Program-made: the position numbers and the translations under genes | Notes under the pieces: generated by a model | What the model saw: the letters and a program-made list of their open reading frames with translations, nothing else | Database searches by the model: none | What the model was told of the DNA's origin: nothing | Shown: piece after piece, positions 51,197 to 60,657 of the stretch | Layout of the letters: every line of letters begins with the position of its first letter | Position numbering within the stretch: position 1 is the stretch's first letter | NCBI GenBank assembly: GCA_032128395.1 | Contig: JAQBGV010000237.1 | Coordinates: 1 to 64,000, forward strand | Source: JAQBGV01 sp032128395 | GTDB lineage: Bacteria > Planctomycetota > UBA8108 > UBA1146 | DNA: 64,000 nt | Direction: 5' to 3'

Positions 51197-53626
51197 ATGG
51201 CTCTGATTCGTTCCCTCAACACCGCAGTCACCGGCCTCCGCGCACAGCAGTTTCGCGTCGAGGTGATCGGGAACAACATCGCAAATGTCGATACCACCGC
51301 CTTCAAGAGCGGACGAGTCGATTTCTCCACCATGATGAGTCAGATGCTCTCACACGGGGTCGCCCCGCAGGGGAACCTCGGTGGCATCGATCCGACTCAG
51401 ATCGGGCACGGCGTCAGCGTGTCGAACAGCGTCGCCAACTTCTCACAGGGCCCGACCGAGGCGACCGGGGTGAACACCGACCTGGCGATCCAGGGGGATG
51501 GCTTCTTCATCCTCACGGATGGGCAGGGCGGGAGTGTCTTCACCCGTGACGGGAGCTTCACCATCAACCCCGCGAGTCTGCTGCACGACCCCGCGACCGG
51601 GTTCGTCGTGCAGGGGTGGGTCGCCGATCAGAACTTCCAGGTGAGCCCGGGTGGGGCGCTCTCGAACATCGAGATCCCGGTCGGTTCGCAGACGATCGCA
51701 CGCGCCACCAACCTCGCGACCATCTCGGGCAACCTGAATTCGAGCGGGTCGATCGCGGACCAGGGGACCCAGCTCTTCTCCGACCGCTTGTACGACGACC
51801 GGTTCATCAATACGGACCTGGTGTCGTCGGAGAACCCCCTCGGACTCGCCCGCGCGACGACCGACACCCCCCTCCAGAATCTGGTACGGTCGCTCGGGGA
51901 CTTCATCCGCTACGACGCGACCACGACCGGTACCGCCGGGACCGCAGCCCTCGTCTTCCCGGAACTTGCGAACCAGCCCTCCGGAGTCGCGATCCAGCTC
52001 ACCGCGCTCAAGGGGGACCGCGACCTCCCGGCCGCCTCGTTCGTGGTCGGCGATCCTCCGCCGACCGGGGGGACGAACCTCGGCGACTTCATCGAATTCC
52101 TCGAGCGGAGCTTCGGGATCAACACCGGCGTCTGGAACGGCGCGGAGCAGACCCAGAACACGCTCTCCTTCAATCGTCTCGACCCGCAGACGGGAGAAGC
52201 GAGCAACGGAACCCTTTCGCTCGGAGTGAGCGGGGGTCCGGACGACACCGCGACCTTGACCAGCCTGATCGACCACCAAGCGAATTTCCGCGGGGTAGAG
52301 GCCGGAGATTTCGTCCGGTTCACCTCGGGGGGGGCGGCGGGGCAGATCGCTGAGGTCGTCTCGGTCGCCGCATCGGTGGTCGGCGGCCCCCTCGACACCT
52401 TGATGTTCCGTGGGGACGGATTCAACTCGCTCTCGATCGTGCCCACGATCGGAGATACCTACGCTGTCCACGCGGGAGCCGGGGTCGGCATCGCTGCGGA
52501 TGTCGCTCTTTTCACGATCGATGGGGTCGCCGCGACCGTGACCGTCGGCGCGCCGACGACCACCGGAGGAGTGCGGTCCTTCACCGTAACCGACACTGCG
52601 GTCACCGACTTCGCATTCGATCACGGGCTCTCGGTCGACCAACGCATCGAATACCTCTCCGGAGGCGCAACCGTCTCCGGGTGGATCTCGGCGGTGGTCG
52701 GCGACACGATCACGATCAACTTCGATGCCACCCTCGCACAGGATCCCGACGCGGGGAGTTCCTTCACCGCGGTGGATCAAGCCGACGGCACGATTCAGAT
52801 CGCAGGGAACGTCGGGACGGCGAACGACATCTCCAGCGTGGAGATCATCTCGGCCGGAGCCCGCATCTCCCTCTTCGATCAGCCTCCCGTGGTGCGCGCG
52901 GAAGGAGAGTCGGTGGTGCTGAACACGCTGGTGTTCGACTCGCTCGGCACTCCCCGACAGGTGCAGGTGACTCTGGTCTACGAGGCGAGTTCCCCGAACG
53001 GCCCGAACGTATGGCGTTACTTCGCCGAGAGCGTCGATGACGCGGACAGCGACCGCTTGGTCGGATCGGGGACGGTGCTCTTCGGATCGGACGGTCAGTT
53101 CCTGACGACGGGACAACCGAACGAGACGGTCACCATCGATCTCACCACCACCGCCGCCCAGGCGGGAGGAGTGGAGACGCCGTTCACCTTCGAGCTCGAC
53201 TTCAGCCGACTGACCCAATTCGCAACGACCTCCTCCGAGGTGCAGCTCCGCAGCCAGGATGGCTTCGAGAGCGGCACGCTGAACGACTTCGCGATCGGAA
53301 CCGACGGACTGATCACGGGGATCTTCTCGAACGGGCAGACCCGCTCACTCGGTCAAGTGGCGACGGCGCGCTTCGCGAACCCGAACGGCCTGACGGATGA
53401 AGGCGGGAACTTCTTCACGGTCGCCCCGAATTCGGGTGAGCCGCAGATCGGGATGGCGGGAACGTTCGGTCGAGGCGTGATCAGCGCGGGGTTCCTCGAG
53501 GAGTCGAACGTCGACCTCGCGCAGCAGTTCACCGACTTGGTGATCGGACAGCGGGCCTTCCAGGCGAATGCCCGAACGATCTCGGTGTCGGACGAGATGC
53601 TGCAGGAGCTCGTCAACCTGATCTAG
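51197..53626 (+). CDS. flgE: Flagellar hook protein FlgE, enlarged
   Basis: 809 residues, about twice the usual FlgE. The N terminus (IRSLNTAVTGLRAQQFRVEV) and C terminus (FTDLVIGQRAFQANARTI) are the hook-protein terminal helices, with NTDLAIQGDGFFIL and DGSFTINPASL nearby. The extra mass is a central beta-rich insertion of about 400 residues (about 240-620). Distal hook-surface domains would be enlarged. ATG 51197 follows GAGGGAGAG; GTG 51185 is possible. Confidence 0.9.
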   Translation: MALIRSLNTAVTGLRAQQFRVEVIGNNIANVDTTAFKSGRVDFSTMMSQMLSHGVAPQGNLGGIDPTQIGHGVSVSNSVANFSQGPTEATGVNTDLAIQGDGFFILTDGQGGSVFTRDGSFTINPASLLHDPATGFVVQGWVADQNFQVSPGGALSNIEIPVGSQTIARATNLATISGNLNSSGSIADQGTQLFSDRLYDDRFINTDLVSSENPLGLARATTDTPLQNLVRSLGDFIRYDATTTGTAGTAALVFPELANQPSGVAIQLTALKGDRDLPAASFVVGDPPPTGGTNLGDFIEFLERSFGINTGVWNGAEQTQNTLSFNRLDPQTGEASNGTLSLGVSGGPDDTATLTSLIDHQANFRGVEAGDFVRFTSGGAAGQIAEVVSVAASVVGGPLDTLMFRGDGFNSLSIVPTIGDTYAVHAGAGVGIAADVALFTIDGVAATVTVGAPTTTGGVRSFTVTDTAVTDFAFDHGLSVDQRIEYLSGGATVSGWISAVVGDTITINFDATLAQDPDAGSSFTAVDQADGTIQIAGNVGTANDISSVEIISAGARISLFDQPPVVRAEGESVVLNTLVFDSLGTPRQVQVTLVYEASSPNGPNVWRYFAESVDDADSDRLVGSGTVLFGSDGQFLTTGQPNETVTIDLTTTAAQAGGVETPFTFELDFSRLTQFATTSSEVQLRSQDGFESGTLNDFAIGTDGLITGIFSNGQTRSLGQVATARFANPNGLTDEGGNFFTVAPNSGEPQIGMAGTFGRGVISAGFLEESNVDLAQQFTDLVIGQRAFQANARTISVSDEMLQELVNLI

Positions 53627-53671
53627 CTTTGGCTTCGGACCGATGAACGCGATGCGCATGGAGCAGTGACG

Positions 53672-53866
53672 ATGATTCGACTCACTCGGCTGAACGGATC
53701 GGAGTTCGTCCTGAACTGCGAACAGATCAAGTGTGTCGAGTGTACGCCGGACACGGTCGTGACCCTCCTGAACGGCGAGAAGGTCATGGTGAAGGAGCCG
53801 TCGGACGAGATCGTCGAGCGAGTGGTCGAGTACGGACGCCGCCTTCGAGCATTCGCGCTGGAGTAA
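53672..53866 (+). CDS. flbD: FlbD-family (SwrD) flagellar protein
   Basis: 64 residues. MIRLTRLNGSEFVLNCEQI and the Thr-Leu-Leu-Asn-Gly-Glu-Lys turn are the FlbD/SwrD signature. In Bacillus SwrD raises flagellar power by boosting stator assembly; here it lies just before motA. ATG 53672 has GGAG upstream; GTG 53666 is an alternative. Confidence 0.85.
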   Translation: MIRLTRLNGSEFVLNCEQIKCVECTPDTVVTLLNGEKVMVKEPSDEIVERVVEYGRRLRAFALE

Positions 53867-54004
53867 GAGAGACGACCGTCGGCCCGCGGGAGCGCGAGCC
53901 GGTGAGTACGTCGCTCAGGGGACCTCGACACGGCCCTGAGTGAGCGCCCACTGCAGTGGACCTTTCGACCACTGAGCAGGCGGCGCGAGACTCGAGCGGG
54001 CAGA

Positions 54005-54025
54005 GGGGGCTGGGTGCCAGCCCCC
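54005..54025 (+). terminator. Hairpin between flbD and motA
   Basis: GGGGGCTGG pairs perfectly with CCAGCCCCC around a 3-base loop, 26 bases before motA. No T-tract follows, so it may be an mRNA processing or attenuation structure rather than a full terminator. A second, weaker hairpin (CAGTGG/CCACTG) lies just upstream. Confidence 0.55.
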
Positions 54026-54050
54026 TGAGAACAAGACGCAGGAGACGGTG

Positions 54051-54803
54051 ATGGATCTCTCGACGATCATCGGACTGGTCGTGGGGCTCTCGCTGATCGC
54101 AGCCGCGATCGGCAGCAGCATCGGGTTCTTCATCGATGTCGGCTCGGTACTCATCGTGATCGGGGGAGCGTCCGCTGCCACCTTGATCAGCCTGCCCCTG
54201 CAGCGCGTACTCGGCACCCCCAAGGTAGTGCGGAACGCGTTCTTTGCGAAAAAATTGTCGAGTGCCGATCTCGTCTCCGAGATCGTGCGATTCGGCGAGA
54301 TCGCCCGAAGAGATGGCATTCTGGCTCTCGAAGGGGTGCTCGGAGAGGTAGAGGATCCCTTCCTGGCGCGGGCGGTCCAACTCGCCGTCGACGGGAGCGA
54401 CCCGGATGTGATCGCGGAGACCCTGGAGTCGGAGATGGAGAGCCTCGCAAGTCGCCATCTCAGCGGGAAGCAGATCCTCGACGCCGTCGGGAGGTACGCC
54501 CCCGCGTTCGGCATGATCGGGACCCTCATCGGTCTGGTGCTGATGCTGAACAACATGGACGATCCATCCAAGATCGCGCCGTCGATGGCTGTCGCGCTCC
54601 TGACCACCCTGTACGGCGCGATACTCGCGAACCTGATCGCACTCCCCCTTGCCGACAAGCTCGAACAGCGGACGAAGGAAGAGCTCGGGCGGATGGGGAT
54701 CGTGTCGGAGGGAATCATCGCGATCCAGTCCGGAGACAACCCGAAGGTCGTCGAGCAGAAGCTCCAGATCTTCCTGCCACCGGCGGAGAGAGCGGTCGCA
54801 TGA
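54051..54803 (+). CDS. motA: Flagellar motor stator protein MotA
   Basis: 250 residues with four membrane segments, the second and third close together, and the MotA signature near the C-terminal pair (VGRYAPAFGMIGTLIGLVLML). It forms the proton- or sodium-conducting stator with MotB. AGGAG at 54040-54044 supports ATG 54051. Confidence 0.94.
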   Translation: MDLSTIIGLVVGLSLIAAAIGSSIGFFIDVGSVLIVIGGASAATLISLPLQRVLGTPKVVRNAFFAKKLSSADLVSEIVRFGEIARRDGILALEGVLGEVEDPFLARAVQLAVDGSDPDVIAETLESEMESLASRHLSGKQILDAVGRYAPAFGMIGTLIGLVLMLNNMDDPSKIAPSMAVALLTTLYGAILANLIALPLADKLEQRTKEELGRMGIVSEGIIAIQSGDNPKVVEQKLQIFLPPAERAVA

Positions 54804-55582
54804 GCGCGAGGGAGAAGAAGAAGCAGCCGATCGTCGTCCAGATGGGGGCCCCCGAGTGGATGGTCACCTTCGGCGATCTGATGTCGCTGCTCCTGACCTT
54901 CTTCGTCCTGCTCTTCTCCATCTCCGAGGTCAAGGACCAGAAGATCTTCGACATGGTCGTCGCTTTCCGGAGCGAGTTCGAACTCGAGAGCGACGGCGAC
55001 GGGGCGTTCCTCCTCGACTTCAGCGAGGTGGTGGAGCTTCTCAGTTCGCTCTCCAAGCAGATGCCGGACAAGGCGGAGGGGCAGATGGGGAAGACGAACG
55101 TTCGAATCGAGAATCCCTTCGGAGAGTTCGCCTCGATCCACCGGGTCAAGGAGGACTTCCACATCGATGTCGAAGGGGACGTGCTCTTCCCCGAGGGGTC
55201 GTCGGAGATCGGGGAGCAGGGTCGCGCGCTGCTCGGTGATCTCAGCAAGCGGCTGCGCGGCGGCTACAACCGAATTCGAGTGGTGGGGAGCGCAGCTCCG
55301 ACCAACGCCGATACCGACGAAGTGCTCCTCGGTTTTCAACGCGCTCGTGCGGTCCAGGAGCTGCTGATCCTGGGGACGGATGGAGACGGCGTGGACGCGC
55401 GGAGGATCGAGATCGCCACTCGGGGTGCGTTCGACCCGCTGACGCTTCCGGAGTTGATCGATCCTCAGAAACGGGGGGTGCGTGATCGAGTGGTGATCAT
55501 CCTGACCCCCGAAACGGTGGAGGAGATGTTCGAGGCCAAGAGCCCCCGGGCGAGCTTGGATCCGAAGGTGGAGGAAAAGTGA
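54800..55582 (+). CDS. motB: Flagellar motor stator protein MotB
   Basis: 260 residues. One membrane segment (FGDLMSLLLTFFVLLFSIS) carries the essential Asp of the ion channel, followed by a plug and an OmpA-like peptidoglycan-binding domain (VLFPEGSSEIGEQGRALL, NADTDEVLLGFQRARAV). It overlaps motA by ATGA. Confidence 0.94.
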   Translation: MSAREKKKQPIVVQMGAPEWMVTFGDLMSLLLTFFVLLFSISEVKDQKIFDMVVAFRSEFELESDGDGAFLLDFSEVVELLSSLSKQMPDKAEGQMGKTNVRIENPFGEFASIHRVKEDFHIDVEGDVLFPEGSSEIGEQGRALLGDLSKRLRGGYNRIRVVGSAAPTNADTDEVLLGFQRARAVQELLILGTDGDGVDARRIEIATRGAFDPLTLPELIDPQKRGVRDRVVIILTPETVEEMFEAKSPRASLDPKVEEK

Positions 55583-56211
55583 TGCCGGACGACATTCCGA
55601 TTGCTGGGGTCGACCTCGAAGCCGAACAGGTGATCGAAGAAGAGGCAGAGAAGCCGGTGAAGGTGAGGCGGGGCAAGCTCCGCCCTGCGTTCATGATCTT
55701 CGGGGCGATTCTCGTCGTCGAGGCGATCGTCCTCTTCATGGTCTTCACGAAGATCGGCGGCGGGACCCCCGAAGATCAGGTCGCTAGTGCCGACACGGGA
55801 GATGCTGCGATGAGCGGCCTCGACGAGGCGACCCTCCTAGAGATGAAGGACTGGGGGGTGCTCGACATCGGGGACGTCAGCATCTTCGAGAACTCGATCG
55901 ACCAGCCCGGCCGCAGCGTCGAAACCACGATCGTCGGTCTGCAGGTCGCGATCTCCAAGCAGGCGTGGGTTCACGTGCAGAAGATCTTCAGCGAGAACCC
56001 CGATGCCGAGAAATTGATCGTGATGGACCTGCGCGACCACGTGCGCAAGTTCATGTCGATGAGCGGCGGAGAGGACCTGTCCCACCGCCAGGAGGTTCTC
56101 GACGATGACCTCCTGCGGTACCTCCTCGAGCTCAAGCGCGATTCGGTGGGGGGGCTGAGCAGCCACATCACCACCGTGGGGTACGAAAAAGTGAAGTCGG
56201 TCCTCCGATAG
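55582..56211 (+). CDS. fliL: Flagellar basal-body protein FliL
   Basis: 209 residues. One membrane segment (AFMIFGAILVVEAIVLFMVF) near the N terminus, then a periplasmic domain with FliL-like strands (TTIVGLQVAISK, MDLRDHVRKFMSM) that associate with the stator. ATG 55582 follows GGAGGAA and overlaps the motB stop by one base. Confidence 0.8.
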   Translation: MPDDIPIAGVDLEAEQVIEEEAEKPVKVRRGKLRPAFMIFGAILVVEAIVLFMVFTKIGGGTPEDQVASADTGDAAMSGLDEATLLEMKDWGVLDIGDVSIFENSIDQPGRSVETTIVGLQVAISKQAWVHVQKIFSENPDAEKLIVMDLRDHVRKFMSMSGGEDLSHRQEVLDDDLLRYLLELKRDSVGGLSSHITTVGYEKVKSVLR

Positions 56212-56220
56212 GAGCCAGTG

Positions 56221-56766
56221 ATGACCGGAGAGAACGACCCGAAACCAGAGCTAGCCGTGGTTCCCGACGAGACGCCGACGGTTCCTTCGACCGGAGGGCC
56301 TCCTGCGGCGCCGGACGAGGACTCGATTCGTCGCGAGCTCGGTATCGGGGGCGGACCTGCGACGATCGATCCCGATGACGTCGAGCAGCTCCTGCGCGGA
56401 GCTCTCGAGGGGTACGGCCAGGTCCTCGCCGCGGCGGACGGCGATGGGGGAGAAGGGGAAGACTCCCCGATGACAGGGCGGATCCCCGCGACCGGCGCCG
56501 CGCTGATCGATCAGAACCTCGAGCTGCTCCGCGATGTGCATCTGCAAGTCAAGGTCGAGCTCGGCCGAGGGAGGATGTACCTCAAGGACATCCTCCGTCT
56601 CGGGCAGGGTTCCGTCGTCGAGCTCGAGCGGCTCGCCGGGGACCCACTCGACATCTATGTCAACGACAAGGTGATCGCGCGCGGCGAGGTCCTCGTTCTC
56701 AACGAGAACTTCTGCATCCGCATCACCCAGGTCTTCCATCCGGAGGAGCTGCACCAAGGGACGTGA
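56221..56766 (+). CDS. fliN: Flagellar motor switch protein FliN
   Basis: 181 residues. The C-terminal 80 residues are a SpoA domain typical of FliN (LRDVHLQVKVELGRGRMYL, VIARGEVLVLNENFCIRIT). The acidic N-terminal 100 residues are disordered. It forms the base of the C-ring. It takes the place next to fliL that fliM usually holds. AGGAG precedes ATG 56221. Confidence 0.9.
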   Translation: MTGENDPKPELAVVPDETPTVPSTGGPPAAPDEDSIRRELGIGGGPATIDPDDVEQLLRGALEGYGQVLAAADGDGGEGEDSPMTGRIPATGAALIDQNLELLRDVHLQVKVELGRGRMYLKDILRLGQGSVVELERLAGDPLDIYVNDKVIARGEVLVLNENFCIRITQVFHPEELHQGT

Positions 56767-56784
56767 TCGAGAGGGGAGAGGGGA

Positions 56785-57591
56785 ATGGAGAGGGGAACGG
56801 AGCCACGCCGAGCGGCGGGGGTGCTTCGTGCCCGGGAACGAACTCGCTTCCGAGGAAGCGTGATCGCGCTCGGTCGTGCACGCCTGACGGCTCGTTTCAC
56901 ACGAGGAGGAACACGTTTCCGGCAGAGTGGGCTCGTCCTCGTGCTCGCGGTTCTCGCGCTATGGCCCACACTGGCCTCGGCACAGGGTGCCGATGGGCCG
57001 GAGAGATCTCTCGATCAGGTCGGCGGGATCGAGTCGGGTGGAGAATCCGTCGACGGGGGAGCGGATCTCCGCCGGGAACGAGAGCGTCCTTGGCGGGGGA
57101 ACCAGGCCAGCGGTGAGGCACGCGGGTCGTTCGGAAAGCGTTACCTGAAGACACTGGGCTGGTTGGTGCTCGTCGTCGCGCTGGCGGTGGGGAGCGTCTT
57201 CCTGCTGCGTCGCATCGTGCCCGGGAGCATCCACCCTCAGAACCGCAATCTGGTGCAGGTCATCGGTCGGGGCGCGCTCGGCCCGAAGCACCAGGTGGTC
57301 GTGACCCGAATCGGGGAGCGCATCCTGATCCTGGGGCTGACCCCCGACTCGATCGTGCAGCTCGGCGAGGTCGACGACCCGCGCGAGGCGATCCGGATGA
57401 CCCCCTCCGAGGAGACCTTCGCGGATCGGATCACCATCAGCGAGGCCGCATACCGCGAGGAGGACGCCGTCTCGGGGGATCTCGACGACTCGAGCCTCGC
57501 CCCGTACCGCCGCGAGATCGATCGACTGCGCGGGATGGTCGAACTCTGGCAGGGCCAAGATCGCACCAAAGTCGAGCGGGGGAGCGCATGA
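56785..57591 (+). CDS. fliO: Flagellar export-gate assembly protein FliO
   Basis: 268 residues. A signal-like segment (LVLVLAVLALWPTLASAQ) and a membrane helix (TLGWLVLVVALAVGSVFLLR) precede a FliO-type cytoplasmic domain (LVQVIGRGALGPKHQVVVTRI). FliO helps assemble the FliP ring. Its place before fliP supports the call. GAGGGGA precedes ATG 56785. Confidence 0.8.
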   Translation: MERGTEPRRAAGVLRARERTRFRGSVIALGRARLTARFTRGGTRFRQSGLVLVLAVLALWPTLASAQGADGPERSLDQVGGIESGGESVDGGADLRRERERPWRGNQASGEARGSFGKRYLKTLGWLVLVVALAVGSVFLLRRIVPGSIHPQNRNLVQVIGRGALGPKHQVVVTRIGERILILGLTPDSIVQLGEVDDPREAIRMTPSEETFADRITISEAAYREEDAVSGDLDDSSLAPYRREIDRLRGMVELWQGQDRTKVERGSA

Positions 57592-58400
57592 ACGGCGCCG
57601 CCGCCGCTCGGCCGCGCCGCCGCCTCCTCTGCCCCGCTCTCGTCGCGATCGCGGTGCTCCTTCCGTCCCTGCTCCGGGCGGCAGAAGGGGATGACCTGAT
57701 CTCGCGGGCGCTCTCGGGGTCACCGGAGGACCTGTCGGTGTCGCTCCGCATCGTCGTGCTGATGACCGTCCTGACCATCGCGCCCGCGATCCTACTCCTG
57801 ACCACGAGTTTCACTCGGATCATCATCGTGCTCGGATTCGTCCGGCGTGCCCTCGGCACCCAGGAGGTTCCTCCGAACCAGGTGATCGTCGGGCTCGGCC
57901 TGATCCTCACGTTCGCGGTGATGGCTCCGACCTGGACGGACATCTACTCGAACGCGATCGTCCCCTACATGGAGAACGGGGGCGACGGGAAGGAAGCGCT
58001 CGACTACTCGGTCGGGCGGATTCGTGAGTTCATGGTCCCGCACATCGACCAGGACGACCTGTTGCTGATGACGGAGATCTCGGCTCCCGACCTGCTCACC
58101 CAGTACGCCGTGTCGACCGACGATCTGCCGGCCGGGTTCGTCGATGCGGTTCCCACCTCTGCGTTGGTTCCCGCGTTCGTGCTCAGCGAGCTGAAGCGCG
58201 CGTTCGAGATGGGTTTCCTGATCTATCTCCCCTTCGTCGTGATCGACATGGTGGTCGCCTCGGTGCTGATCTCGATGGGGATGATGATGCTCCCACCGGT
58301 CATCGTCTCGCTCCCCTTCAAGATCCTGATCTTCGTGCTCGTCGACGGGTGGGGGAAGATCGTCGAGCAGCTGATGTTCAGCTTCCAGGTGTCGGTGTAG
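57588..58400 (+). CDS. fliP: Flagellar export-gate protein FliP
   Basis: 270 residues. Signal peptide, then FliP helices with the conserved LLTTSFTRIIIVLGFVRRALG, and FLIYLPFVVIDMVVASVLISMG (split here as in the helix pair) near the C terminus. It forms the core pentamer of the export gate. It overlaps fliO by ATGA. Confidence 0.95.
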   Translation: MNGAAAARPRRRLLCPALVAIAVLLPSLLRAAEGDDLISRALSGSPEDLSVSLRIVVLMTVLTIAPAILLLTTSFTRIIIVLGFVRRALGTQEVPPNQVIVGLGLILTFAVMAPTWTDIYSNAIVPYMENGGDGKEALDYSVGRIREFMVPHIDQDDLLLMTEISAPDLLTQYAVSTDDLPAGFVDAVPTSALVPAFVLSELKRAFEMGFLIYLPFVVIDMVVASVLISMGMMMLPPVIVSLPFKILIFVLVDGWGKIVEQLMFSFQVSV

Positions 58401-58433
58401 TCGCCCGCTCGAGTTCTCTGAGGGAGGGGATGG

Positions 58434-58709
58434 ATGGATCCGTTCGACTGGGTGATCGAGGTCTCGCAGAGCGCGTTGTGGGCGACACTCAAATTGTCGC
58501 TCCCCCTGCTCCTCGTCGGGCTCGTGGTCGGTCTCGCGGTCAGCGTGTTCCAGGCGGTCACGCAGATCCAGGACCAGACCCTCACCTTCGTTCCGAAGAT
58601 CGTCGCGGTCGTGTTGACGCTCCTGGTACTCCTCCCGCTCCTTCTCCACTGGGCGGTCGAGTACACCTGGGAGACCTTCGACCAACTGCGCGTGGTCTGG
58701 GGGGGATAG
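58434..58709 (+). CDS. fliQ: Flagellar export-gate protein FliQ
   Basis: 91 residues with two membrane helices (LWATLKLSLPLLLVGLVVG, VVLTLLVLLPLLLHWAV) and the FliQ loop QIQDQTLTFVPKI. It forms part of the export gate. GGGAGGGG precedes the ATG. Confidence 0.95.
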   Translation: MDPFDWVIEVSQSALWATLKLSLPLLLVGLVVGLAVSVFQAVTQIQDQTLTFVPKIVAVVLTLLVLLPLLLHWAVEYTWETFDQLRVVWGG

Positions 58710-58713
58710 CTCC

Positions 58714-59541
58714 TTGATCGGGTGGCCGCTCGAGACTGCGGAGGCGATGGCCTCGTTCCTCCTGGTGTTCTTCAGGATCACCGGGGCGATGCTGTCGGCA
58801 CCCCTCTTCTCGAACCGGAGTTTCCCGGTCCCTCTCCGGCTGTGGCTCGCGGTCATGCTCGCACTGCTGATGTTTCCGCTCGAGTGGGGACGGCTCGAGC
58901 CCGGCGCGATGTCACGTCTTCTCGAGAACGAGTTCGCGGCGGCACTGACGGTGGCTTCCGAGATCGCGGTCGGTTGGACGATCGGTTGGATCGCCTCGGT
59001 GATGGTCTTCGCCGCCCAGCTCACCGGACACATCCTCGGGCAGGAGATCGGATTCAGCATCGGTGAGGTGTTCGACCCCGTCAGCGAAGGACAGAGCGCG
59101 ATCGTCACCCAGCTCTTCTTCACCTTGGCCCTCGTCGGGTTCGTGCTGCTCGGTGGGCCCCAGATGCTCGTCCACACGATCCACCAATCCTTCGCGGTGC
59201 TTCCCCCCGGCGGGGTCGTCGCCGCCGCGGGGCTCGCCCCTGGGAGCGGGTTGTTCGATCCTTCGATGCTGGTTCGAGATGCGGGGGGAGATCTGTTTAG
59301 TTCCGGAGTGGTCCTCGCGCTACCGGGGATGGTCGGATTGATGCTCGCGACTGCAGCGATGGCGATCCTCGCCCGGGCGGTGCCGGAGATGAACGTCTTC
59401 ATTCTCGGGTTCACCATTCGCATCATGCTCGGACTCTTCACCACCTGGTTGGTCCTCCCCTTCATCGGGGACGCATTCGAGGCCTACCTGGGGGTCACTC
59501 GAGAGATGCTCGAGGGCCTCCTGCTGTCGTGGGGAGGGTGA
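58714..59541 (+). CDS. fliR: Flagellar export-gate protein FliR
   Basis: 275 residues with six membrane segments and FliR motifs (FFRITGAMLSAPLFSNRSFP, GQEIGFSIGEVFDP, MNVFILGFTIRI). It completes the FliPQR gate. The start is a TTG with a G-rich site ahead, four bases after fliQ. Confidence 0.94.
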   Translation: MIGWPLETAEAMASFLLVFFRITGAMLSAPLFSNRSFPVPLRLWLAVMLALLMFPLEWGRLEPGAMSRLLENEFAAALTVASEIAVGWTIGWIASVMVFAAQLTGHILGQEIGFSIGEVFDPVSEGQSAIVTQLFFTLALVGFVLLGGPQMLVHTIHQSFAVLPPGGVVAAAGLAPGSGLFDPSMLVRDAGGDLFSSGVVLALPGMVGLMLATAAMAILARAVPEMNVFILGFTIRIMLGLFTTWLVLPFIGDAFEAYLGVTREMLEGLLLSWGG

Positions 59542-59547
59542 TGCGCC

Positions 59548-60657
59548 GTGGCGGATGAGCTCGACAGCGGCGAAAAGACCGAACCGGCCACCCCGCGGAA
59601 GCGGCAGGAGGCGAGGGAGAAGGGGCAGGTCGCGCGCAGCGGAGATCTGAACACCGCGATCGTGTTGCTCGCCGGCGCCCTGATGCTGTACTTCCTCTCC
59701 GGCACCCTCGCGACGGGGCTCTCGGGCATGATGGTCAACACCTGGGGGGGGATTTCCCGCGGGAGCATGGACATCGACTCGGTGATCGTCAGCGGGAAGT
59801 CAGGACTCCTCGGCATCCTCGCCCTTCTCGCACCGTTCGCGGCCGGACTCGTCGCCGTTTCGTTCCTCGCGAACGTGATGCAGGTGGGGTTCCGGGTCAG
59901 CTGGAAGCCGCTCGAACTCGACCTCACGAAACTCGATCCGGTGCGCGGGGCGAAGCGGATCGTCTCGCGGCGGGGACTGATCCGGCTCATCTTCGGCCTG
60001 GTGAAGCTCACCATCGTCGGATGGATCCTCTACGACGGTTACTGCACGCTGCTCCTCGAGCCGAACGACCGACAACTCGCGGGGCTTCTGAGCTCCACCG
60101 TCCCGGGGGCGTGGGACTACTCGGTCGCCGAGCTCCTCCGGGTCGCCTTGCGCGCTGGGATCGCACTGCTCGTGCTCGCGATCCTCGACTTCGGATTCCA
60201 GCGCTTTCAGCACGAAGTCGATCTGCGGATGACGAAGCAAGAAGTCCGGGAGGAGATGAAGCGCCTCGAGGGAGATCCGAAGGTGAAAGAGCGTCGTCGT
60301 CGGATCCAGCATCGGCTCGCACTTCAGCGGATGATGCAGGATGTCCCGACCGCCGATGTGGTCGTCACCAACCCGACCCACTACGCATGCGCACTGCGCT
60401 ACGACGAGGAGTCGATGGTCGCCCCCCGGCTCGTCGCCAAGGGTCAGGACCACCTCGCCCACCGGATCCGCGAGCTCGCAGTCGCGCACGGAGTCCCCAT
60501 CGTCGAGGAGCCATCTCTCGCGCGTTCGATCCACCGATCGACCGAGATCGGCGAGGAAATCCCCCCCGACCTCTATCAACCGGTCGCCGAGGTCCTCTCC
60601 TATGTCTACCGAACCGGCGGCCGATCCCAGGCCCTGGCGGGGAGGAGTGACCGATGA
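59548..60657 (+). CDS. flhB: Flagellar export switch protein FlhB
   Basis: 369 residues. N-terminal signature EKTEPATPRKRQEAREKGQV, four membrane segments, and the self-cleaving NPTH motif at residues 275-278, close to the E. coli position. It switches export from hook to filament substrates with FliK. GTG start; GGAGGG upstream. It overlaps flhA by ATGA. Confidence 0.96.
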   Translation: MADELDSGEKTEPATPRKRQEAREKGQVARSGDLNTAIVLLAGALMLYFLSGTLATGLSGMMVNTWGGISRGSMDIDSVIVSGKSGLLGILALLAPFAAGLVAVSFLANVMQVGFRVSWKPLELDLTKLDPVRGAKRIVSRRGLIRLIFGLVKLTIVGWILYDGYCTLLLEPNDRQLAGLLSSTVPGAWDYSVAELLRVALRAGIALLVLAILDFGFQRFQHEVDLRMTKQEVREEMKRLEGDPKVKERRRRIQHRLALQRMMQDVPTADVVVTNPTHYACALRYDEESMVAPRLVAKGQDHLAHRIRELAVAHGVPIVEEPSLARSIHRSTEIGEEIPPDLYQPVAEVLSYVYRTGGRSQALAGRSDR

